A stretch of DNA of 64,000 nucleotides from Sphaerochaeta sp032144095 (GTDB lineage Bacteria; Spirochaetota; Spirochaetia; Sphaerochaetales; Sphaerochaetaceae): positions 1 through 64,000 of the forward strand of contig NZ_JAVSNJ010000006.1 in the NCBI RefSeq assembly GCF_032144095.1, read 5' to 3'. This document shows, piece after piece, positions 15,250 through 24,431 of the stretch. Every line of letters starts with the position of its first letter. The first letter of the stretch is position 1. Below the pieces are notes generated by a model that was given only the letters and a program-made list of their open reading frames with translations, ran no database searches and was not told where the DNA came from. Made by a program: the position numbers and the translations under genes.

Positions 15250-17463
15250 TCAGAGCTGTCTTGCCTTGTATAGGAGTACCACCCGCTGGTAGAGGGCCTC
15301 CACCTTCTGGGCGATGTTCTCTTCCGAATAGGATTGGGCAAAGATTTTGCTGTTGGCAGAAAGCTCACTGAGCCCTGCTGGGTCTGACAGCAGGGATGCT
15401 ACAGCCGCTGCCCAGCTGTCGGTACTTTCAGGGACCATCATTCCATTGTACCCATTCTTGACGACATCGTGCACACCGCTGGAGCGTACTGCAACGACGG
15501 GACACCCCCCTGCCATTGCCTCGACCAACACCATCCCTTGGGTCTCGCTTGTTGAGGAGAAGACGAAGAGGTCCCCTGCACGATAGATGCGGGTAACCTC
15601 CCTGGGTTCCAGGTTGCCGGTAAAGGTAACCACCTCTCCGAGTCCTAGTTCTGCCACCCTCCCTTCCAGGTGGGAACGCTGCGGCCCATCACCCACCAAC
15701 AGGCAGGTGAACTTGACAGGGCAGAGGGCTTTGACCTTTGCCAGCCCGGCAAGGAGGAAATCAAGGTTCTTCTCTTCGGCAAGGCGTGAAACGGTGATGA
15801 GCAGCAACTCATCTTCCTTGGCATAGGAGAGGCGGCACTGCTCTACCTGCTCGTCAGTCCAGGAGTCATAATCCTGCAGCTTGATACCGGTGGGGATGGT
15901 CTCTATCAGGGCCCTGACCCCCAGGTTGCGCAGGTACTCTTCGGTGGACGCTGTCGGGGTAATGATGGCATCACAATGGTTGGCAACATGCTTGATCCTC
16001 AGGTGGGCGAGAATGTTCTTCAGCGGCGCTCCCTGGATAGGCAGATAGTGGATGTATTTCTCGAGACGGGTATGGTAGGTCAGCACGATCGGGACCTTTC
16101 TCCGTCGAGCAAGATGCAACCCTTTGACGCCAAGCCAGAAGGGGTGATGGATGTGTACTAGGTCACAATCGAGGGCTTTGAAGGCATGTGCAATCTTGTG
16201 CGTGAAGAGGTTGACGATCGGGAATCCTGACAAATTGGCATTCAGGAGCCTCGGACAGCGGATGACATGGTCCCTCTCGTCGTCAGCCGAAGGCTCAGGA
16301 TAGGCTGGGGCAAAGATGTGCACATGGTTTCCCAGTTGGGTAAGCCCTGAGGCAAGGCGTTGGATGGAGAGTGGGACCCCCCCAATGAAGGGGAGGTAGT
16401 TGTTGGTGAACATGACGACCGAAAGGCTCTTGTGTTCGGCTTCCTCGTCCACGCTGAAATCCCGGTAGAGATGTTCCTGCTTGAGGATCAAAAAGTAGAG
16501 GCGAAGGGCAATGAGACCGATGGCGGTCACTATCAGCATCAGGTTGAACAGGCTCATGCTTACAAAGGAGTGCAGTGATAGCTTCAGCCGCTCAAAGCCC
16601 TCACTGAAACGGGAGATGGCATCAGGGGCTGTGATGTTTTCGTAGGAAACGGTGGTAGGGCCTACAGTGACTCGTACGATCTGATAGGGGGAATCGCTCT
16701 CCAGAAGCAAGCCTCCCGCTGCCCCGGAGATAATGTACTGCACCCCATCACGCTCTTCCTGGAAGAAGGTGGGGAATCCTGCTGAGAATACTGCCGTTAC
16801 CCCATAGGTGACAAACAGGCTATGGAGTTTCTTGCCTACCTCTTCATCCACAACATATGTGGCGTGTTTTGCCCCATATCCTTCAAGTTTGTAGATCGAT
16901 TGGTTCATGCATACAAATCGGTATTGGTAGTGTTGTGCCTGTTTCAGTTCCTGTTCAATCCAATGGTACTGCCACTGCCAGGAGGTCTGGCCCGTGGTGT
17001 CCAGAAACAAGAAATAGGCATTCTGTAGCGGAAAAGAGAAGAAGTAGGGGCCGAAGTGGCGATAGAACAGGGTGGATCCGAAATCCTCCACCTCATTATT
17101 GCCAACCGTCATCACTTGGGGGATGGCGAGTTTTTTCAGGCCGCGGTAGAGGAGGCGGTATTTCCCTTCGGCCCCGTCGTAGACTGCATTGCCAAGCGAT
17201 ACCATGAAGTCTACATCGTTACCCTCTATGAGGGGGATGATTCTCTGTTCGAACAGGCGCATGGAGTTCCGTATGTTCCCAACCACGGCAAATTGGAAAC
17301 CCTGGCCTCCGTCAAGTGTGGTTTCAATCCTGGTGATGTTGTCAACATTCCGGTTCTGGTAATCCCCTTCATTGAAGAAGAGATAGATACGGTAGCTGAC
17401 CAGGCTTGCCATCAGCAGGACAAGGAGAACCAGCAGTAGGGTCAGCCGTTGTTTATAGTGCAT
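15250..17463 (-). CDS. membrane GT4 glycosyltransferase fused to degenerate metallophosphoesterase domain
   Basis: A 737-residue fusion. Residues 7-30 are a membrane anchor. About 55-265 follow the calcineurin-like phosphoesterase layout, but the metal ligands are gone: GN (62-63) and GN (91-92) stand where GD is expected, GNNE (121-124) replaces GNHE, and SAGFPTFFQ (227-235) replaces the usual GHxH segment. A second membrane segment follows at about 283-312. Residues from about 340 on are a GT4 glycosyltransferase (NNYLPFIGGVPLSIQRLA, VHIHHPFW, LITVSRLAEEKNLDFLL, and ETQGMVLVEAM with the two-Glu motif), closest in style to diacylglycerol glucosyltransferases. It is the last gene of a lipid operon, overlapping the flippase-like gene by 11 bases, with an AGGAGAGG site before the ATG. 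Confidence 0.85.
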   Translation of the reverse strand: MHYKQRLTLLLVLLVLLMASLVSYRIYLFFNEGDYQNRNVDNITRIETTLDGGQGFQFAVVGNIRNSMRLFEQRIIPLIEGNDVDFMVSLGNAVYDGAEGKYRLLYRGLKKLAIPQVMTVGNNEVEDFGSTLFYRHFGPYFFSFPLQNAYFLFLDTTGQTSWQWQYHWIEQELKQAQHYQYRFVCMNQSIYKLEGYGAKHATYVVDEEVGKKLHSLFVTYGVTAVFSAGFPTFFQEERDGVQYIISGAAGGLLLESDSPYQIVRVTVGPTTVSYENITAPDAISRFSEGFERLKLSLHSFVSMSLFNLMLIVTAIGLIALRLYFLILKQEHLYRDFSVDEEAEHKSLSVVMFTNNYLPFIGGVPLSIQRLASGLTQLGNHVHIFAPAYPEPSADDERDHVIRCPRLLNANLSGFPIVNLFTHKIAHAFKALDCDLVHIHHPFWLGVKGLHLARRRKVPIVLTYHTRLEKYIHYLPIQGAPLKNILAHLRIKHVANHCDAIITPTASTEEYLRNLGVRALIETIPTGIKLQDYDSWTDEQVEQCRLSYAKEDELLLITVSRLAEEKNLDFLLAGLAKVKALCPVKFTCLLVGDGPQRSHLEGRVAELGLGEVVTFTGNLEPREVTRIYRAGDLFVFSSTSETQGMVLVEAMAGGCPVVAVRSSGVHDVVKNGYNGMMVPESTDSWAAAVASLLSDPAGLSELSANSKIFAQSYSEENIAQKVEALYQRVVLLYKARQL

Positions 17464-18526
17464 CTTCGCCTCTCCTGCCGCGCTTGAAGAATGCTCCGAA
17501 GGTGATGAGCATACCAATTACCACCCCGATGTAGATGGTCAGGAACCTCCAGCTCAGGACAAGGGGGGCTATATCCTGAGTATGTACCAGTTGGGCGAAC
17601 AATAGGCCAAAGCCTCCTTCTGCAACTCCTGAAGCCCCAGGGGTTGGGGCAAAATACATGAAAAAGGTTACTACCACCTGAAAGGCCAAGATTGTCCATG
17701 GTGAGGCCTGGTAGCCCATGGCCCTCATGATCACGAGTGGAAAGGAGAACAGCAACAGCAGAAACAGGGCGGTGGTGGCTACCGATAGGCTAGCCCATCC
17801 TGGTCTCCCCTGAAAGAAGGTCTTGAAGCCTTCGCTGAAAGATCTCAGTTCGGCACAAAGCTTGACATAGAGGGTGCGGAACTTTTTAGGGGTGAGGATC
17901 CTGAGTTTCCTGAGCACAAGCAGGAGATGGTACATCCAGCGTTTCACCACCTGTATCCTGAACAGGAAGACCCAGAAGAAAAACAGGAATCCGACCGATA
18001 GGGCTGTGATGATATAGAGCAGGCTCCGGGTCGAGAACATGCTGAACTGGCTGGGGTCTATCCAAATGATGATCGGGGTAAGGATGAAGAGGATCAAAGC
18101 AGAGATCATCGTCCGTAAGGTGGTTGCAGCGGTCGCCTGACCGAGGGACATGCCCTTGCGGGTCATGAAGTAGACCTGTATGAAGCCTCCTCCTGTCGCC
18201 AAGGGGGTTACATTGGAAATGAAGATGTTCACAAAGACAAGCTTGAGAAGGTAGGGGAAGGGGATAGTGGCTCCCAAGGCACGGATCACGCAGTAGAGGC
18301 GCAGAGCATCAGCGAGGAAGTAGAGCCCCAGCAATACGGTCAATATCAAGATGTTCCTTGCCGTCAGGATAGAGGGAGGCAAGCTGAGCTTTCCGGAAGA
18401 AAAGTAGGAGTGCATGAAGAGGACACTCAGATAGGAGAGGGTGAAGAAGAGGATGGCCAAGCCAAGGTAGGTCCAGAGCTTGCGTTTGTTGAAAGGACGG
18501 GAAGCTTTGATTTGCTGGTCAGACAT
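17453..18526 (-). CDS. flippase-like (LPG synthase TM / UPF0104) membrane protein
   Basis: A 357-residue protein with about eight membrane helices, of the family including the membrane half of MprF and AglD (COG0392). Family marks are NIFISNVTPLATGGGFIQVYFMTRKG around residue 90-115 and FAPTPGASGVAEGGFG near the end. Such proteins move or present lipids or lipid-linked sugars across the membrane. It lies between an acyltransferase and a glycosyltransferase gene with overlaps of 8 and 11 bases, so it probably flips a lipid made by its neighbours. The start at 18526 has a CAGGAG site. Confidence 0.87.
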   Translation of the reverse strand: MSDQQIKASRPFNKRKLWTYLGLAILFFTLSYLSVLFMHSYFSSGKLSLPPSILTARNILILTVLLGLYFLADALRLYCVIRALGATIPFPYLLKLVFVNIFISNVTPLATGGGFIQVYFMTRKGMSLGQATAATTLRTMISALILFILTPIIIWIDPSQFSMFSTRSLLYIITALSVGFLFFFWVFLFRIQVVKRWMYHLLLVLRKLRILTPKKFRTLYVKLCAELRSFSEGFKTFFQGRPGWASLSVATTALFLLLLFSFPLVIMRAMGYQASPWTILAFQVVVTFFMYFAPTPGASGVAEGGFGLLFAQLVHTQDIAPLVLSWRFLTIYIGVVIGMLITFGAFFKRGRRGEDAL

Positions 18527-19181
18527 CTCGTTTTCTCCTGAGGATAGCTTCGGCTCTCTTCTGCAGGCTGTCAAGCTCTCCGTTTATCCGTTCGGAAAGG
18601 GTGTCGAGTTCAGCCCTGCTGGGATGGTGTGGGATGGGGATAGGCTCTCCGAAAACCAGGCAGAGGCGGGAAAAGGGGAGGGGGATCTCCAACTTGTCCC
18701 ATCGTTTTGATACGGTAAGGTGCCTTCTTGCATAGACATTGACCAAGACCAGGTCGAGGTCAAGCATCCCTGCCAGGCGGATCAGGCCCTGTTTGGTCTG
18801 ATGGTAAGGCCCCAGGGGGCCATCGAGGGCGGTTCCGCTTACCTGTACCTCTGCAAGGTCGTGCAACATCTGCTTGAAGGCATCAAGTTTGGGTTCATCC
18901 GGAATTTGGGTATTCTGGTAGCCGAAGCTTCTGCATATTTCCCCTAGGATGCCACCCCGGACAGAAAGGCTGGTGATTACGCATGCATCATAGCCTTCGA
19001 GCAATGGGAAGATCGGTACATATTTCCCATGCCAGAATCCTATGAGGCAGCGCCTCCCACTCTCATAGTACTGGTCAAGGTAGGACCTTCCTTCGACCTG
19101 TACCCGCCACGACCTTCGCACCAGGCGCAACATGGTGGCAAACAGAAAGCCTTTGGCTGAGATTCTCTTCGAATGATCCAC
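18519..19181 (-). CDS. DUF374 lysophospholipid-acyltransferase-like protein
   Basis: A 220-residue member of the LPLAT/DUF374 family. FWHGKYVPIFPLL (residues about 49-61) carries the active-site His, and TALDGPLGPYHQTKQG is the DUF374 signature. Family members are thought to transfer acyl groups to lipid A-like or glycolipid precursors. Spirochaetes of this group are not known for classical lipid A, so a glyceroglycolipid is a more likely target here. It is the first gene of the three-gene operon, ending eight bases inside the flippase-like gene. Confidence 0.85.
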   Translation of the reverse strand: MDHSKRISAKGFLFATMLRLVRRSWRVQVEGRSYLDQYYESGRRCLIGFWHGKYVPIFPLLEGYDACVITSLSVRGGILGEICRSFGYQNTQIPDEPKLDAFKQMLHDLAEVQVSGTALDGPLGPYHQTKQGLIRLAGMLDLDLVLVNVYARRHLTVSKRWDKLEIPLPFSRLCLVFGEPIPIPHHPSRAELDTLSERINGELDSLQKRAEAILRRKRDV

Positions 19182-19334
19182 CGGATACCCTCTCTTGCAT
19201 CCTCAGATGCGTATGACTACTATAGCATATGCCTATGCCCAGGACATACAACGTTTTGACACTCCTCATCCCCCAATTGCATAAGAGCTGAATCAGCTAT
19301 ATCGTTGCCTAGACACAAGAGGGAGCCCAGTTTC

Positions 19335-20444
19335 ATGAGCAAGACCAACATAGTGGCATTCATCAAAAAAGAGCCGGTTCTGTCAATTTCCTGGGTGCTT
19401 GCCCTTGCATCCATGGCCTTTGTCCTTCCTTCTCCCCGATACCTACGGTACATTGACTGGAAGGTGCTTGGCTGTCTGTTTGCACTTATGCTTGTGGTGG
19501 CGGGATTTCGAAAAATGTTCCTCTTTACCAAGCTATCGACGGTGCTCTTGCAGTATGCCCACACCCCAAGGCAGGTTGCCGCACTGTTGGTAGGGCTTAC
19601 CTTCTTCACCTCCATGGGCATCACCAATGACGTTGCCCTCATCACCTTTGTGCCCCTGACCATTGTGGTGTTTTCTCTTTGCAATGAGCAGAAACCCATT
19701 CTCATGACAGTGGTACTCCAAACCGTTGCTGCAAATGTGGGCAGTGCCCTTACCCCGGTTGGGAATCCCCAGAACTTGTTTCTCTACTCCTTCTACTCAC
19801 TCCCTTTACCGGCATTTTTCCTCACCATGCTTCCTTTTGTGGGTATTGGGGCCCTGCTTTTGTGGGTGTTGCTTTTCCTGGTACCTTCCCGTTCCGACGA
19901 TTTTTGCCTGCAGGTCCAGGAGGTCCCTCAACTGGACGGAAAACAGTTGCTGAGGTACCTCTTGCTCTTCTTGCTCTCGATAGGGGCTGTGTTCAACCTG
20001 GTACCCTGGTATCTTGCCGTAGTGCTGGTCATTCTCTTTTCGGAGAAGACCTTGCTGAGGAAGGTCGACTACTCTCTGCTGTTGACCTTCATTGGCTTCT
20101 TTGTGTTTGTGGGCAATCTTGGTGAGCTCGAACAGGTGAGCAAGGCCTTGCAAGGTCTCTTGCAGGGCAGGGAATTTCTCACTTCGCTGCTAGCGAGCCA
20201 GTTCATCAGCAATGTCCCTGCCACCCTATTGCTCTCCCAGTTTACCGAAAACGGCAGGCAGCTCCTTCTGGGAGTCAATGCCGGAGGATGCGGAACCCTA
20301 ATAGCCTCGATGGCTTCGGTTATATCCTTCAAGTATTATGCACAGTACAAGCCTTCTGGTGCAGGAACATACCTGTTTGCCTTTACCTGGATTAACATAC
20401 TCTTCGTAGCACTGTTTGTGGGCGTCTGGCTAGTGTTGTATTAG
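19335..20444 (+). CDS. SLC13/ArsB-like anion permease
   Basis: A 369-residue membrane protein with about ten helices of the citrate/Na-sulfate/arsenite (IT) superfamily. Its marks are TSMGITNDVALITFVPLTI in the first half and SNVPATLLLSQFT in the second, the paired helix-turn segments that form the substrate site; VGSALTPVGNPQNLFLYS is typical of this branch. Substrate could be a dicarboxylate, sulfate or arsenite; nothing nearby decides. The start at 19335 has a GAGGGA site and is preferred over 19305. It ends at a hairpin, convergent with the diguanylate cyclase. Confidence 0.85.
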   Translation: MSKTNIVAFIKKEPVLSISWVLALASMAFVLPSPRYLRYIDWKVLGCLFALMLVVAGFRKMFLFTKLSTVLLQYAHTPRQVAALLVGLTFFTSMGITNDVALITFVPLTIVVFSLCNEQKPILMTVVLQTVAANVGSALTPVGNPQNLFLYSFYSLPLPAFFLTMLPFVGIGALLLWVLLFLVPSRSDDFCLQVQEVPQLDGKQLLRYLLLFLLSIGAVFNLVPWYLAVVLVILFSEKTLLRKVDYSLLLTFIGFFVFVGNLGELEQVSKALQGLLQGREFLTSLLASQFISNVPATLLLSQFTENGRQLLLGVNAGGCGTLIASMASVISFKYYAQYKPSGAGTYLFAFTWINILFVALFVGVWLVLY

Positions 20445-20476
20445 GGTAGGGATCGGTAAGGAACCAGGCCCTATCT

Positions 20477-20509
20477 GGGATCGGGTTACTACTTGAAGAT
20501 CCCGATCCC
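20477..20509. terminator. hairpin at convergent gene ends
   Basis: GGGATCGGG (20477-20485) pairs perfectly with CCCGATCCC (20501-20509) across a 15-base loop that contains the stop codon of the diguanylate cyclase gene. It lies where two genes converge and probably slows or ends transcription from both sides. Confidence 0.5.
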
Positions 20510-21688
20510 CCCTTTGCCGTTTCTTTTTATCTCATACATTGCAGAATCGGCATTTCTTATCAGGGTCTCACTATCTTTGCTGGAGTCAGGGTATATGGCA
20601 ATGCCTATCGAAGCATTTACCCTGCACTCCAGTGCACCCATGTGGATAGCTTCTTGAGCTTTCTCATGTATCTTGTTGGCAAGATGTATCGCAACAGTCA
20701 TATCGTCGGCATCATGAATGATGGCCGCAAATTCATCTCCACCCAGCCGTGCCACGAAATCGTTTTTCCGGAGGGTCTTCAATATCCTGTTTCCGACTGT
20801 AATGAGAACCCTATCCCCAACTTCGTGACCGTATGTATCATTGATGAACTTGAATCCATCCAGATCGATGTACAGGAGGATGAACTTGCTTGAATCCCTT
20901 TCACTCTCCGTTACAAACCTTTCTAAATTCTCAAAGAAGAACCTTCTATTGGGGAGACCCGTCAACATGTCGTAGTTGGCGTACCTCTCCAATTGCACAG
21001 CAGCTTCATGGAGTCTACCTGTTTCCTTTTGGATTTTTAGGTTCTCATTTTCCAGTGCATGCATTTCCGAAAATTTCTTCAGGGAGTAGAAAACCGTCCC
21101 ATAGGCTGACAAGGTAAGGGTGACCAAAAGCAAAAGGGGCCATTTGTAGGTAGTCAGGCTATTGAGGATATCGTCTGTGACGAAGAGGAAATAGGCAAGG
21201 TTGAGGAATATGCAGAGGATCAAGAATGAGAATATCGGCCAGTTGTTGGCCATCGATTGGTACAAGGAGATCAAGTATCTCTGAAAAACGAGAATGACAA
21301 TTATGTAGAGTCCCAAGCGAATCATGGTGTGGGCATAGATGGGGTAGGGGAACAACCTGCCTAGATGGAAACTGAGGACGATGGTTGCCATTGCGATATT
21401 GACGGTTGTGAGGAAGGAAAAGCTCCACTGCATGATGTTGAGTTTGGTCAAGGGTTTGAGCGCAAGGCCGACTACAACAAAGAGCACCAGGTTGAAGCGG
21501 GACAGTCCTGTAAGGGTTCCATACCGATAGAACCAGAGTGTGCTGGCAATATTGATGACAAAGACGAAGATGGCGACAGCGATGGTGGTCTTTCTGCCGA
21601 TTTTGGATTTGGTCAGGGTAAACAGGAGGATCACATTCATGACGGATGAGACGCTACTCCGAAGGATATTGCTGATAAGGTCATTCAC
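20489..21688 (-). CDS. membrane-bound diguanylate cyclase (GGDEF)
   Basis: A 399-residue protein. The first 215 residues hold six to seven membrane helices, then a short coiled segment (FSEMHALENENLKIQKETGRL), then a GGDEF domain from about residue 235 to the end. ANYDMLTGLPNRRFF starts the domain, RLGGDEFAAI is the intact active site, and an RxxD inhibitory site (RKND) lies five residues before it. It should make cyclic di-GMP and be product-inhibited. The sensor region is an integral membrane domain of unknown ligand. The start is GTG with an AAGGAG site. No c-di-GMP effector is adjacent. Confidence 0.92.
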   Translation of the reverse strand: MNDLISNILRSSVSSVMNVILLFTLTKSKIGRKTTIAVAIFVFVINIASTLWFYRYGTLTGLSRFNLVLFVVVGLALKPLTKLNIMQWSFSFLTTVNIAMATIVLSFHLGRLFPYPIYAHTMIRLGLYIIVILVFQRYLISLYQSMANNWPIFSFLILCIFLNLAYFLFVTDDILNSLTTYKWPLLLLVTLTLSAYGTVFYSLKKFSEMHALENENLKIQKETGRLHEAAVQLERYANYDMLTGLPNRRFFFENLERFVTESERDSSKFILLYIDLDGFKFINDTYGHEVGDRVLITVGNRILKTLRKNDFVARLGGDEFAAIIHDADDMTVAIHLANKIHEKAQEAIHMGALECRVNASIGIAIYPDSSKDSETLIRNADSAMYEIKRNGKGGIGIFK

Positions 21689-22360
21689 CGGTAACGCTCC
21701 TTCTCTGGCTAACAGTCAGTATGGATGTTCCCATTCAGCATGGTACTGGCTGGAACCATTAGATGTATTGGATGCAGTATCTCCTGCTTGCTCGGCATCG
21801 TATTTCTAGAAAACTGTGGATACACACTACCTCATAGGCCTGCATTGGGAAAGAGTTCACTGACGCATATCCCGCATTCCGGTATGAAATCGAACGAAAG
21901 GGCCATTTCAGATAGTGCATCTATGGCTTTGCTCCTCTGCAAGCAATGAGGTCTGTAACCAAGCTCATCCGTATTTTCCAGATCCTGAAAGCTCCTGCAG
22001 CACAGGATCTGCAAGATATGTGGATGCTTGTTGCTGACCAAACGCATCAACGAGGAGCTTGCATATGCTTTGTCTGCCATCTTTCGGAAGTGAAAGGAAA
22101 AGTCGAAGGGCACCCAACATACTGGCTATTGGAAGTTGTAGGAGGAGGAAAGTTTTATTTCGGTTTACGAAAAGAAGTAATTCTATTGTAGTACCACCAC
22201 GTATAGATAGATGTATTGTATATCCTGATAAGAGAATACTTGTGCAACCCATTCGATTGTGCTTGCTTTCAAGGTGTGTTACTCTCACAAATAGATGATG
22301 ATACTACTGCTATGAGATACACGGAATCAACGGAGGCCTACGCCTAACGTTGGAAAGGGT
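21689..22360. other. 672-base gap, no supported gene
   Basis: Several frames are open for 70-105 codons on both strands, but none has a convincing ribosome-binding site, family motif or continuous protein-like composition. It may contain decayed coding sequence. The right part is AT-rich and should hold the promoter of the secreted-protein gene at 22361. Confidence 0.4.
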
Positions 22361-23524
22361 ATGGATAGAATGGTACGTTTTCGTCGTATTACACTACTTC
22401 TACTCATTGCATGCTCTTGTTTTGTCTTGCTGGGAGTCGCTGCTTCATATGCTGCGGAATCGCCGATTTATCTGCAGAAATCCCCAGGAACTTTTACCCA
22501 TCCATCAATCTTTGGCGCCAAGTTAGGACGTCTGACCATCAATTCCAGTACCCCTATGTACAATCCAACGATCCTGATAACCGGTGTAGACAGCAGTTAC
22601 AACGTCTACCTGATAGGGCCTCTTCGATGGAGTGAAACAGGCACCTGGAATTACACGAAAGAGATACAGATGAATGTGCTCGCTGTCTCCTATCCCGAGG
22701 GACTGGGTGGGACGGCTTTCATCAGGGCCATCAAGGACAAACAGCCCCTGTTGGGGGGCTGGAGTAACCAGGAGGTGACAACAACTCCCTTTTATGTGGA
22801 TATCTATCTGGTGAATGCAAATGATTACGGGGGAACAACCAACACGGGACTCGTTTCAAACCTCAATAGCAATGGCGCTTTTTTCAAATTGGATTCTCCC
22901 TATACCTTCAAAAACCTTTTCAACCCCCACTTTACCATTGGCATTACCGATGCTCTCGACCAGGGGCCCTATGTATTTCCTGAAGCTGGCGCCCCAACTC
23001 AAGGACAATTCATACCCATCGATGGTGTTGTTGGGCAAGGGACGACCCCCGTAGTAGACCCCAATGGCTATACTTCCGGTGAAGGTGGCAATGACGGGTT
23101 CTGGTATGGTGATCAGGTTCCCCAACCGGTTTCCTACCTCTTCTCGTTCTTGGAAAACTCTGTTTCCTTTGACCTGAGTGCTGCGTACGGGAACAAGAAA
23201 AAAGAGATCAATACAGCTCGGATGGAAGTAGTGAATGGGGTTGTAGGAGGAGAATATGCACAAAAGGTAACCTTCTCCACTACAGGGACAACCAACTCTT
23301 TTCAACTCAAACCAGTCATTGGTGATGGGTTTGGCATAGACTTTACCCTCTATTTTGGATCAGGTCAGGTACTGTATGGGACACCAATCCTTTGGGACGA
23401 GTTGACTCCTGCAATGAATACACGGTCTCTGTCTATTGGTAATATTGACGAAAGCCAGGTACTTGAACGTGTTGGGGGAGGCTATCAGGTAACAATCTGT
23501 ATAACCATCACCAACAATGACTAG
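22361..23524 (+). CDS. secreted protein of unknown function
   Basis: A 387-residue exported protein. Residues 1-31 are a signal peptide (basic start, LLLLIACSCFVLLGVAASYA, cleavage after AYA). The mature part is rich in Gly, Thr, Asn, Tyr and Phe with short beta-like segments (YNVYLIGPLRW, FHLYFGSG-like) and few cysteines, suggesting a beta-rich surface or outer-membrane-associated protein. I do not recognise the family. GGAAAGGG precedes the ATG. It is flanked by gene-poor DNA on both sides (about 670 and 255 bases), so it is a single-gene unit and possibly accessory. Confidence 0.75.
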   Translation: MDRMVRFRRITLLLLIACSCFVLLGVAASYAAESPIYLQKSPGTFTHPSIFGAKLGRLTINSSTPMYNPTILITGVDSSYNVYLIGPLRWSETGTWNYTKEIQMNVLAVSYPEGLGGTAFIRAIKDKQPLLGGWSNQEVTTTPFYVDIYLVNANDYGGTTNTGLVSNLNSNGAFFKLDSPYTFKNLFNPHFTIGITDALDQGPYVFPEAGAPTQGQFIPIDGVVGQGTTPVVDPNGYTSGEGGNDGFWYGDQVPQPVSYLFSFLENSVSFDLSAAYGNKKKEINTARMEVVNGVVGGEYAQKVTFSTTGTTNSFQLKPVIGDGFGIDFTLYFGSGQVLYGTPILWDELTPAMNTRSLSIGNIDESQVLERVGGGYQVTICITITNND

Positions 23525-23779
23525 AGCTATGCCAAGAAGCAGGTAGGGCCAGGGTATTGGTGCATGATCCTGCCCTGTTGCCGATTTCCCATGGCGAGGT
23601 GCAGGGCAAGATATCGCCATACAACATTTCCTTAAAACTTTTCAGATGACATCCTGAAAAATCTTCATTGGAAGTATGCCTTCTTCACGGTAGGCCGTAT
23701 CCTCCCTTTTTATCCAGGAGCCTACGCAAATATGGTGTTGGACCGTAGCGTAAGAGGGAAATACTCTATGGCACACTCC

Positions 23780-24283
23780 CTAGAGTTTTATCAACCGAGT
23801 TTTTGTGAAACTGTTGGTATCAGAGTCAAGATGGTCGGCAAGATTTCCAATCGCAGAGACAACATGTTTGAGATCCTCTTCAGACAGGCTATCCAACTGG
23901 GAAAACATTTCCTTGAAGCCCAATTCGCAAAGCCCTTTGCTTTTCTCGATATAAAAGGCTTTTCCAAACTCTGATGGTCGTAAAATGATATTTTTAAGGT
24001 TATCTTCCTTCCTGTATCTTTCAACTAGGTTTTGAAGGACAAGTTTTTTTACATACTTTGAGAAAGTGCTTTGGGGCATGCCAAGGAAGCGGCAAAGTTC
24101 ATTCATCTTCAAGTACTCATCCTCATGTTCAATGATGCACTCCAATACTTGCCAGCTCTGGGCTGAGAGAAGAATGTCTTCATGGCCGCCCAACTCAATA
24201 TTATACCCACGTACGTATATGTTGGCATATCTAATCAGCTGGCCGACCAAACCCCTATAGCGTCCCATCCAACTCAATTCCAT
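23780..24283 (-). CDS. MarR-type winged-helix regulator
   Basis: A 167-residue regulator with the MarR layout: N-terminal helix for dimerisation (GLVGQLIRYANIYV), then a winged helix (SWQVLECIIEHEDEYLKMNELCRFLGMPQSTFSKYVKKLV with the recognition helix at QSTFSKYV), a wing with charged residues, and a C-terminal helix. It is on the same strand as the hydrolase gene upstream but separated by a strong hairpin at 24381-24409, so it is a separate or only partly coupled unit. It may regulate that hydrolase. Its composition is more AT-rich than genes to the left. Confidence 0.75.
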   Translation of the reverse strand: MELSWMGRYRGLVGQLIRYANIYVRGYNIELGGHEDILLSAQSWQVLECIIEHEDEYLKMNELCRFLGMPQSTFSKYVKKLVLQNLVERYRKEDNLKNIILRPSEFGKAFYIEKSKGLCELGFKEMFSQLDSLSEEDLKHVVSAIGNLADHLDSDTNSFTKTRLIKL

Positions 24284-24380
24284 TGAAATACTCCAAACTC
24301 CACAAAATATAATGCAAAAGGGTTTCCTAAGAAACTCTTATTGAGTATATCAGACATCATTGCAACAATGATAGAACAAC

Positions 24381-24409
24381 CCGGTGCCTTGGATTATCCA
24401 AGGCACCGG
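24381..24409 (-). terminator. strong hairpin terminator after hydrolase gene
   Basis: CCGGTGCCTTGG (24381-24392) pairs perfectly with CCAAGGCACCGG (24398-24409) around a 5-base loop. On the minus strand it follows the hydrolase stop by 23 bases and is followed by a T-rich stretch. Confidence 0.8.
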
Positions 24410-24431
24410 AAAAGAATACTACACGTACCGT

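Noticed and set aside
21832..22288. Overlapping minus-strand frames between the diguanylate cyclase and secreted-protein genes
   Set aside because: No ribosome-binding site, no family match, and two frames are equally open, so neither is supported.
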